A stretch of DNA of 21,304 nucleotides from DASWOJ01 sp036398775 (GTDB lineage: Bacteria; Pseudomonadota; Alphaproteobacteria; Acetobacterales; Acetobacteraceae), in the NCBI GenBank assembly GCA_036398775.1, contig DASWOJ010000293.1, forward strand, positions 1-21,304. Direction: 5' to 3'. This document shows, piece after piece, positions 5,065 to 11,230 of this stretch. Made by a program: the position numbers and the translations under genes. The notes beneath the pieces are model-generated. The model was not told where the DNA came from. It ran no database searches and saw only the letters and a list, made by a program, of their open reading frames with translations. Within the stretch, counting starts at the first letter, position 1. Every line of letters begins with the position of its first letter.

Positions 5065-7719
5065 CAGCGGATTATTTGGGGCGGGCGCCTGCAGCGCTGC
5101 CCATACCCGGTCGGCGGTGAACGGAGGTGCCGTGAACCGCACGCCCGTCGCGTCCGCCAGGGCGTTGGCCAGGGCGGCGCCGACTGGGTTGAACGGGGCC
5201 TCGCTCATGCCCTTGGCGCCAAGGGGGCCGAAGGCGTCGTGCGTGTCGGCGAACAGCACTTGCGTCAGCGGCAGGTCGGGCCAGGCCGGGATGTGGTAGT
5301 GGCGGAAGGCGCCGTTCTCCACCGCGCCGTCCCGTCCGAGCCGCAGGTGCTCGAACAGGACGGCACCGAATGCCTGGGCTACCGCGCCCTCCACCTGGCC
5401 GCGGCATTGCGCAGGGTTCAGCACCCGGCCGGCGTCGGCGGCGTGGACGCTGCGCAGGATGCGGATATGGCCGGTGCCGGGGTCCACCGCCACGCGGACT
5501 CCATGGACGTTGAACGACACCGTGCGCGGCGAGGCGTCGGCCTTGCGCACCACCGCCAGCGGCGGGTCGGCCAGCGCGGCGAGCGGCAGGAGGTCGGCGC
5601 CGCACTGCACAGAATCGTCCGCCAGGGTGCAGGGACCGCCCAGGCGATCCGCCGCCCGGGCCAGGATGCGCCCGCGCAGCGCCTGGGCGGCCAGCTCCGT
5701 TGCCTTGGCCGCCACCATCGTGCCGGTGCTGCCGAAGGCTCCGGTGTCGTGGTCCAGCAGGTCGGTGTCCGACTGGCGCAGACGGATGCGCTCGGGCCGG
5801 GTGCCCAGCACCGCCGCCGCGACCTGGCGGTGCACGGTGGAGGTGCCGTTGCCGAACTCCGCCGTGCCGACGTCGAGGTCGAACAGCCCGTCCGGCGCCA
5901 GGCGCAGCCGGGCCTCCGCGCGATGGCCGAACGGCGGCGCGCCGTCCAGCATGGACATCGCCATCCCCTGCCCTACCAGCCAGCCTTCCGGCGCAGGCTC
6001 GCCGTCCTCGTCCGCCAGCGCCGCCTGCACCAGGTCCAGGCACTGGCCGAGGCCGTAGGAGCCGAACTCCACGTCGTCCAGCGCCGGGCGGGCGCCCACG
6101 AGCGCGTCACCGGGCCGCACCGCGTTGAGGCGGCGCATGGCGAACGGGCATAGGCCGAGGCGCCGGGCCAGGGCGTCCACCGCCTGCTCCATCGCGAACA
6201 GCGTTTGGCTGAGGCCGTAGCCGCGGAAAGCCCCGGCGGGCACGGTGTTGGTGTAGGCGACGACGGCGTCCGCGGCCTTGTTGGCGCAGCGATACATCGC
6301 CAGCACTTCGTTGCAGGCGTGCTCCAGCACCGCCGGGCCATGATTGCCGTAGGCGCCGGTGTCGGACACGACTTGCAGGTGCAGCGCCGTCAACGTGCCA
6401 TCGGCGCGGGCGCCGGCGCGGACCGTGACGCGCATGGGATGGCGCGTCGTGGTGGCGGTGAACACCTCTTGCCGCGTCAGCTCCAACTGCACGGGCCGGC
6501 CGGTGCGCAGGGTGGCGAGGGCGCAGATATCCTCGACCAGCATCTCCTGCTTGCCGCCGAAGCCGCCGCCGACCCGGCCTGCCAGGACACGGATGCGGGA
6601 CGGGTCGAGGTCCAGCAGATCGGCCAGGGCCTTGCGGACCAGGAACGGCACCTGGGTGCTGGTATGCACGACCAGGCGGCCCTCGGCATCCAGGGAGGTG
6701 ATGCAGCCGTGGGTTTCCAGCGCCGCGTGCTGGACCCGCTGCAGGTCGCAGGCGACCTCCACGACCGTATCCGCTGCGGCGAAGCCCGCCTCCACCGACC
6801 CGCTGCGTCCCACGATGCGGTGCACGACGTTGCGCCCGGCGTCCAGGATGCGCCCGTGCTGCGCATGAAGCTGCGGCGCGCCGGGCCGCATGGCGGTGTC
6901 GGCGTCGAACACGGCGGGCAGCGGGTCGTATTCGACCTGCAAGGCGGCGCATCCGGCTTCCGCCGCTGCCACGGTGTCCGCCACCACCGCGGCAACGCGC
7001 TGGCCGATGAAGCGCAGGGTGCCGTCCAGCATCAGGGTGTCGTCCGGGTCGGTGCGGTGGTCCTCGTGCCGGGCGGTGGAGTAACGGCGGCGCGGCACGT
7101 CCTCGTGCGTCAGCACCGCCACCACGCCGGGCACCGCCAGCGCGGCGTCGCGACGGACCGAGCGTATGCGGGCATGGGCGTATGGCGAGCGCAGCAGGCG
7201 CAGGTGCAGCAGGCCCGGCACTTCGGCATCCAGCGTGTAGCGTGCGGCGCCCGTCACCACCTCCCGCGTCGCCGGGGCGGGCGCGTCCACGGGAGCGGCG
7301 GCGCCCTCCACCGCGTCGGCGATGGCGCGGTAGCCGGTACAGCGGCACAGGTTGCCCTTCATGGCGCGGGGCAGGTCGGCCCGCTGCCCCTGGTCCAGGG
7401 CGTGGACCGTCATCACCATCCCCGGAGTGCAGTAGCCGCATTGGAAGCCCTGCGCCGCGGCGAAGGCACCCTGCACCGGGTTCGTGTCCGGGCCGTCCAA
7501 GCCCTCGATGGTCGTGACCTGCCGGCCTGCCGCACGGAAGGCGGGCACCAGGCAGCTATGCACCGCCACCCCGTCCAGCAGCACGGTGCAGGCGCCGCAA
7601 TCCCCGGTGTCGCAGCCTTTCTTGACGCCGAAGCAGCCGAGCTGGCGCAGCAGCGTCCGCAGGCATTGGCCCGGCGGGGACGGCGCATCCTGCGCCCGGC
7701 CGTTGACGTGCAGGCGCAT
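5029..7719 (-). CDS. Xanthine-dehydrogenase-family oxidoreductase: fused [2Fe-2S] and molybdopterin-binding subunit
   Basis: An 896-residue molybdenum hydroxylase subunit that joins two normally separate chains. Residues 1-140 are the small iron-sulfur domain: plant-type cluster cysteines C36, C41, C44 and C56 (GCDTGDCGACTVLLDG) and second-cluster cysteines C94, C97, C125 and C127 (CGYCTPGM, CRCTGYRAI). Residues about 150-880 are the Moco-binding domain: GVVAVLTHEDVP, GGGFGGKQ (384-391), GAFRGYG (496-502), GTAEFGNGTS, GAFGSTGT and GAKGMSEAPFNPVG, in which E840 is the expected catalytic base. FAD is supplied by the gene immediately upstream, whose stop overlaps this ATG (TGATG). Family members hydroxylate N-heterocycles or aldehydes; substrate cannot be read from sequence. 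The last residues (about 886-896, PSPSPSGRRPG) are encoded by repeat copy B. Confidence 0.94.
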   Translation of the reverse strand: MRLHVNGRAQDAPSPPGQCLRTLLRQLGCFGVKKGCDTGDCGACTVLLDGVAVHSCLVPAFRAAGRQVTTIEGLDGPDTNPVQGAFAAAQGFQCGYCTPGMVMTVHALDQGQRADLPRAMKGNLCRCTGYRAIADAVEGAAAPVDAPAPATREVVTGAARYTLDAEVPGLLHLRLLRSPYAHARIRSVRRDAALAVPGVVAVLTHEDVPRRRYSTARHEDHRTDPDDTLMLDGTLRFIGQRVAAVVADTVAAAEAGCAALQVEYDPLPAVFDADTAMRPGAPQLHAQHGRILDAGRNVVHRIVGRSGSVEAGFAAADTVVEVACDLQRVQHAALETHGCITSLDAEGRLVVHTSTQVPFLVRKALADLLDLDPSRIRVLAGRVGGGFGGKQEMLVEDICALATLRTGRPVQLELTRQEVFTATTTRHPMRVTVRAGARADGTLTALHLQVVSDTGAYGNHGPAVLEHACNEVLAMYRCANKAADAVVAYTNTVPAGAFRGYGLSQTLFAMEQAVDALARRLGLCPFAMRRLNAVRPGDALVGARPALDDVEFGSYGLGQCLDLVQAALADEDGEPAPEGWLVGQGMAMSMLDGAPPFGHRAEARLRLAPDGLFDLDVGTAEFGNGTSTVHRQVAAAVLGTRPERIRLRQSDTDLLDHDTGAFGSTGTMVAAKATELAAQALRGRILARAADRLGGPCTLADDSVQCGADLLPLAALADPPLAVVRKADASPRTVSFNVHGVRVAVDPGTGHIRILRSVHAADAGRVLNPAQCRGQVEGAVAQAFGAVLFEHLRLGRDGAVENGAFRHYHIPAWPDLPLTQVLFADTHDAFGPLGAKGMSEAPFNPVGAALANALADATGVRFTAPPFTADRVWAALQAPAPNNPLPSPSPSGRRPG

Positions 7720-8534
7720 CAGGCGGTCAGGCTGTGCAGCAGGTCGTGTGCCAAGCGCCGGGTCATGTGGCGGCGCCAGGCGGGGGCGCCGTGGACATCG
7801 TCCAGCCAGGCATTGCCGGGCAGGGCGTCCATCCAGGCATCCAGCGCGTCCTGGCTGGGCGGCGCCGGCCAGTGCTGGTGATAGGGGCGGACCGTGCTCG
7901 CCGTGACCGTCAGCCTGAACGCGCCGTCACCGGGGCAGAGCGTCGCAACCAGCAGCGCCGCCGACCGGCCCATCGCCGTGAGCGACGCCTGGCGGACCGC
8001 GGCACGGCGGCGCAGGGCCGCGGCTGGCACCTCGATGGCGCGCAGCACCTCGCCGGGGCGCAGGACCGTTTGCTGGGGACCCGTTGCAAAGCCGGTCATC
8101 GGCACCCGGCGCTCGCCGCCGTCCGCCGGCCAGAGCAGCGCCGTGCCGTCCAGGGCGATGGCAGCCGCCAGCATCGGGGCGGCCGGCAGCGCCAGGCAGA
8201 CGTTGCCGCCCACGGTCGCGGCGTTGCTGATCTTGAACGACCCGGCCAGCGCCCGGCAGCATTCGGCGATCACGCCGGCGGCGGTCCAGGCAGGCGGGAA
8301 CTCTGCGGCTGCCACGGCCGCAAGGGTGCAGGTCGCCGCGATCCGAAGGACGTCTGGCGACGTTTCAAGCGGCGGCCAGCCCATGGCGCCCAAGTCCACC
8401 AGCCGCCGTATGCCGGGGTGGGAGCCGGACAGCACGTCGGTGCCGCCTCCCAGCAGGCAATCGTGCAAGCGCCATGCAGGAAGATCAGCCCGGGCGCGCG
8501 GTTGAACAACGGTTTCGACGGCGTTCAGGTCCAT
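7719..8534 (-). CDS. FAD-binding subunit of xanthine-dehydrogenase-family oxidoreductase
   Basis: From ATG 8534 this is a 271-residue medium subunit (CoxM/XdhB-type FAD-binding domain). It shows the FAD pyrophosphate loop LLGGGTDVLSG near residue 27, then the second conserved FAD segment SFKISNAATVGGNVCLALPA, and the C-terminal CO-dehydrogenase-flavoprotein-like half (LRPGEVLRAIEVP, ASLTAMGRSAALLVATL). It passes electrons from the iron-sulfur domain of the downstream partner to an acceptor. The stop TGA overlaps the partner's ATG by one base, so the two are translationally coupled and probably made in fixed ratio. An in-frame ATG at 8606 would add 24 low-complexity residues; the family start at MDLNAVETVV is preferred although its ribosome site is weak. 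Confidence 0.9.
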   Translation of the reverse strand: MDLNAVETVVQPRARADLPAWRLHDCLLGGGTDVLSGSHPGIRRLVDLGAMGWPPLETSPDVLRIAATCTLAAVAAAEFPPAWTAAGVIAECCRALAGSFKISNAATVGGNVCLALPAAPMLAAAIALDGTALLWPADGGERRVPMTGFATGPQQTVLRPGEVLRAIEVPAAALRRRAAVRQASLTAMGRSAALLVATLCPGDGAFRLTVTASTVRPYHQHWPAPPSQDALDAWMDALPGNAWLDDVHGAPAWRRHMTRRLAHDLLHSLTA

Positions 8535-8780
8535 TGGCAGAGAGTGGCGCAGCAAATCAGGCGCTGCAACGGACCCCGCACCCGACTTCGTGGCTGCGGG
8601 CGCCATCCTGCCTCACGGTGTTTACCGAATCCGTAGGCGTCGGCTGGGACCGGCCCCGCGCAACAGGCCAGCGACCCGAAAGTCCAGCCCCGGCGGCGTT
8701 CGCATGGCCGCGGAGCTTGGCATCGGCCCAGCAAGGCATCCGCGTCTGCCCGCCTCCTGATGAACCGTGGCTGGCGTGTG
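8535..8780. other. Spacer with a possible dispersed-repeat fragment
   Basis: No convincing gene. Positions about 8551-8580 (AAATCAGGCGCTGCAACGGA and following) read in one plus-strand frame as NQALQRT. From memory this resembles spurious peptides derived from dispersed palindromic repeats in other bacterial phyla, so it may be a repeat fragment. The promoter for the FAD subunit should lie here on the minus strand; I did not find clear boxes. Confidence 0.3.
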
Positions 8781-9029
8781 CTATCCCGCCGCGTCTTCCG
8801 GCACCTGACCGAAGGCGCCCAGGTGTTCTGCCGGGCCGAACTCGTCCGCGTCGGTGTCGTGATGCACGCGCACGACGCGTGCGCCCAGTATGCTGCCGCC
8901 GGCCAGCGCGCGTTCGGCGCGCCGGATGCCTTCGTCTGCAGTCCGGCACACGATGGGAACGCCGGGCTTCAAGGCGCCGCGGGCACCGGCGACATAGGGC
9001 TGATAGATGATCTGGGCTGTGGTCGCCAT
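8781..9029 (-). CDS. Small conserved-looking hypothetical protein
   Basis: An 82-residue soluble protein of unrecognised family. It starts MATTAQIIYQPYVAGARG and continues KPGVPIVCRTADEGIRRAER and ALAGGSILGARVVRVHHDTD, then an acidic tail. Alternating hydrophobic strands and one amphipathic helix (EGIRRAERALAGG) suggest a small alpha/beta fold. Composition and codon-position GC pattern look coding, and it resembles small uncharacterised alphaproteobacterial proteins, but I cannot name a family. AAGGA lies about ten bases before the ATG on its strand. No membrane helix or signal peptide. It is the last of three co-directional small unknown genes. Confidence 0.65.
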   Translation of the reverse strand: MATTAQIIYQPYVAGARGALKPGVPIVCRTADEGIRRAERALAGGSILGARVVRVHHDTDADEFGPAEHLGAFGQVPEDAAG

Positions 9030-9110
9030 ATCGGCAGGTCCTTGCAGGATGCGGCAGCCCTTGCCACGGATGCCCTGGCCTTGTCGCCCTCTGCCGTGAC
9101 TTGCCGAAGG

Positions 9111-9494
9111 TTAGAAGCGCAGGTCGGACGGAGTGCCTGGGAAGGCGTCGGGGATGCCTGCAACTGCTTCCTCATAGGCGTCCAACTGCTCGTCTGTCAT
9201 GTCGCCCATTGCCAGCAGTTCCCACCGTGCCCTTCCCATGTCGGGACGCAAGCGCACGACACGTATGACGGCTTCGTCTTCCAGGGCCACGCGCCAGATG
9301 TCGTCTGACGCAAGCGGCTGCAGGTCTGGGATGGCGACGATCTTGCGGAACACGCCGTGTCCGCTGGCCTGCTCACCTGCAACAGGTTGAGGAGGGTGCC
9401 CGAAAGCTTCGGTTGTCCGCACGCTTTGTGCCACTGTTGTTATCCATCGCCAATTCATTAACGCAGAGCATGACAGAAAGACTTCCGTAAGCAT
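9111..9494 (-). CDS. Hypothetical protein, uncertain start
   Basis: The open frame is 127 residues. The C-terminal 75 look coding: IPDLQPLASDDIWRVALEDE, VIRVVRLRPDMGRARWELLA and MTDEQLDAYEEAVAGIPDAF, with mixed strands and an acidic helix. The first 50 residues are less convincing, and GTG at 9353 or ATG at 9458 are alternative starts; none has a strong ribosome site. I do not recognise the family. It lies 96 bases downstream of another unknown gene on the same strand, so the pair may be co-transcribed. Confidence 0.5.
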   Translation of the reverse strand: MLTEVFLSCSALMNWRWITTVAQSVRTTEAFGHPPQPVAGEQASGHGVFRKIVAIPDLQPLASDDIWRVALEDEAVIRVVRLRPDMGRARWELLAMGDMTDEQLDAYEEAVAGIPDAFPGTPSDLRF

Positions 9495-9590
9495 AAGCCA
9501 GGAAAGCGACGCCGGCCGGCCCGATGCTGGCCATTGCGTGACCGAGAGCGGATTGGTTTGCGCCCGGGCTGCCAGCCGGATCGGCTGCCG

Positions 9591-9980
9591 CTATGCCCAA
9601 TCCTCCACGATGCTTGCCGTGTCGGCCAGCTTGCGGTCGAGGCTTGCGAGGCATTCTGCACTCAAGGGGCAAAGCAACAGCAGCGCATCACGCAGCGTGG
9701 ATGGCCGGGCCACTGTCACCTGCCCGCCCCCTGCTTCGGCGGAGTGTTCCCACATGACCTCGACATGCCCGACCCGGGGCACGACCCAAAACACCGGGAA
9801 CTGCGCCCCGGGCGGGACGACGTCCACCATCTCGCCGCTGCTGATCTGGACGACCTCGATGCGCCATCCGCCGTATCCAGGCGCCGCGGCGGACCAGGCA
9901 AGCGCGAACCGCAGGTCAGCAATCGGGAACACCGCACATTCGCTGGAAGCTGCCGATCCGTTCAAAGCATATTTTGCCAT
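9591..9980 (-). CDS. Hypothetical protein
   Basis: From ATG 9980 the product is 129 residues: MAKYALNGSAASSECAVFPI, then ALAWSAAAPGYGGWRIEVVQ, PPGAQFPVFWVVPRVGHVEV, and a C-terminal helical part (LRDALLLLCPLSAECLASLD) ending IVEDWA. The first half looks beta-rich with several Trp and aromatic residues. No signal peptide or clear TM helix and no family recognised. A longer frame to 10055 adds a Cys/Ala-rich extension that looks non-coding. A weak AGG precedes ATG 9980. It is probably the first gene of a unit with the two unknown genes to its left. Confidence 0.5.
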   Translation of the reverse strand: MAKYALNGSAASSECAVFPIADLRFALAWSAAAPGYGGWRIEVVQISSGEMVDVVPPGAQFPVFWVVPRVGHVEVMWEHSAEAGGGQVTVARPSTLRDALLLLCPLSAECLASLDRKLADTASIVEDWA

Positions 9981-10003
9981 GGTCAAACCTGGAAGGTGCG
10001 AGG

Positions 10004-10189
10004 ATGCAAGACAGCAAGCTGAGGCACACGGGCAAGCCGTCGTCCGGCAAGCCACCGGTGTTCGGCAAGCCTCATTATTGCGTCACCTATCATACGATTT
10101 TCCCGTTGACCATTTACTTCGGGGGCGTCCAGCAATTCGATCGCAATGTGGTATGGACGTCACAACCACTTCTGGCAAGTTCAGTCTAA
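10004..10189 (+). CDS. Possible small ORF with GKP repeats
   Basis: A 61-codon frame from ATG 10004 with AAGG about seven bases upstream. The peptide begins MQDSKLRHTGKPSSGKPPVF and has three GKP units encoded by GGCAAGCC spaced 15 and 18 bases apart, both multiples of three. The second half is aromatic and hydrophobic (CVTYHTIFPLTIYFGGVQQF). It resembles no family I know. It lies in AT-richer DNA divergent from the 9591-9980 gene and upstream of the acyltransferase. It could equally be non-coding leader. Confidence 0.3.
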   Translation: MQDSKLRHTGKPSSGKPPVFGKPHYCVTYHTIFPLTIYFGGVQQFDRNVVWTSQPLLASSV

Positions 10190-10451
10190 CCTCAAAATGA
10201 ATACGTTGCAAGACCATACTAAAATCAGGTCTGTTGCCTGTGGATCAGCCATAATTCGTCACAATGAACATCCCCGGGCCAACCAACACCGCCCGTATCA
10301 ATAAGACATAGGTCCTAATTTTATAGTACTTGCAGGGCAGGATTTGGTTAAATTCAGCATACCTGACAGTCCCGGCTGTATCCGAAGTTGTCTTGAAGTC
10401 CGTGTAGCTGGTAGGCCAACCCCACGTTCACGGAACCGCGAGGATAACAGG
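10190..10451 (+). promoter_or_regulatory. AT-richer leader and presumed promoter region of the acyltransferase
   Basis: About 260 bases with clearly lower GC than the rest of the window, including runs such as CTAATTTTATAGTACTTG (10315-10332) and GGTTAAATTCAGC. This is the likely promoter and untranslated leader of the acyltransferase. I could not fix -35/-10 boxes or a convincing lux-box palindrome. The lower GC may mark imported DNA. GAGG at 10440-10443 is the ribosome site of the downstream gene, eight bases from its ATG. Confidence 0.45.
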
Positions 10452-11135
10452 ATGAATATCGGCGACGTTTCGGCGGCATTGTCCAGCTTTCGTTCAAGAT
10501 ATGCAGTGCAGGTGGCCGACTCAGCCGAGTTGATCCAGGAAGCCTATTGTCTGCGGCACCAGGTTTATTGTCTCGAACGCGGATACGAGCCAGGAACAGG
10601 AGGGCTGGAAACCGACATGTTCGATGCGCATTCCAGCCATGCCGTGGTGCGCGAGCGTTACAACGGCCAGGTCGTTGGAACGGTCCGCCTGATCCTGCCG
10701 CTTGCAGGCACCCGGCGCAGCCTGCCCACCCAGCAGCTTTGCACACCAGGCCTGCTGGATGGGCTGCCGACAGGGACAACCGCCGAGGTGTCGCGGTTCG
10801 CCGTGTCAAAGGACCGCCGCGGATCGGATGCCATGGCCGACTCGCTGCTGCGCCTCAGCCTTGTCCAGGGCGCCGTCCGGATGAGCAGGGATCATGGCGT
10901 CACGCATTGGTGCGCCGTCATGGAACGGAGCCTGCTCCGGTTGCTCCGCACGACTGCCATCCACTTCTCGCCCGTCGGTCCCCTGGTCGAGTATCATGGA
11001 TTGCGGCAGCCGGCCGTCGCCGACCTCGGCGCCATGCTGGCGCGCATGGAGCGGGAGCAGCCCAAGTTCTGGCACTTCATCACCGGCTCCGGCGAGTTCT
11101 GGCCGAGCCAGATGGAATACTCCGAAGCCGCCTGA
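10452..11135 (+). CDS. PEP-CTERM/exosortase system-associated acyltransferase (GNAT/LuxI-like fold)
   Basis: From ATG 10452 the protein is 227 residues. It matches the exosortase-associated acyltransferase family, a GNAT-type group distantly similar to LuxI autoinducer synthases: YAVQVADSAELIQEAYCLRH (17-36), QVYCLERGYEP (37-47), an acidic ETDMFD segment (53-58), GTVRLI (76-81), SRFAVSKDRR (114-123), MERSLLRLLR (157-166) and GPLVEYHGLRQP (176-187). Such proteins usually accompany exosortase and PEP-CTERM or exopolysaccharide genes, presumably acylating an amine or cell-surface intermediate. No exosortase, PEP-CTERM protein or sugar polymer gene is in the window, so this copy is solitary. The longer frame to 10344 is rejected because GAGG sits eight bases before ATG 10452. 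Its long AT-richer leader suggests its own promoter and control. Confidence 0.88.
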   Translation: MNIGDVSAALSSFRSRYAVQVADSAELIQEAYCLRHQVYCLERGYEPGTGGLETDMFDAHSSHAVVRERYNGQVVGTVRLILPLAGTRRSLPTQQLCTPGLLDGLPTGTTAEVSRFAVSKDRRGSDAMADSLLRLSLVQGAVRMSRDHGVTHWCAVMERSLLRLLRTTAIHFSPVGPLVEYHGLRQPAVADLGAMLARMEREQPKFWHFITGSGEFWPSQMEYSEAA

Positions 11136-11179
11136 GCCGTTCGGCCTTGCTGGCAGGGTCTGGCCCCGGCACCGGCTGC

Positions 11180-11198
11180 GCCCGGGCAAGGGCCGGGC
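11180..11198. terminator. Possible hairpin between convergent genes
   Basis: GCCCGG (11180-11185) and CCGGGC (11193-11198) can form a six-base stem between the acyltransferase and the hydantoinase, whose 3' ends face each other across 95 bases. No T-tract follows, so it is weak as an intrinsic terminator. Confidence 0.25.
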
Positions 11199-11230
11199 CG
11201 CCGCCGCGCTGCACAGGACGCCGCTGATCC

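Noticed and set aside
4948..6153. 401-codon open frame on the plus strand
   Set aside because: It starts in the repeat pair and runs antisense to the molybdenum enzyme; composition is non-protein-like.
6205..7881. 558-codon open frame on the plus strand
   Set aside because: Antisense shadow of the molybdenum enzyme; His/Gly/Arg-rich with no recognisable domain.
10344..10451. N-terminal extension of the acyltransferase
   Set aside because: GAGG eight bases before ATG 10452 and the family start make the 36 extra residues unlikely.
668..11135. LuxR-LuxI quorum-sensing pair
   Set aside because: The regulator lacks an autoinducer-binding domain and the acyltransferase belongs to the exosortase-associated group; they are 9 kb apart.
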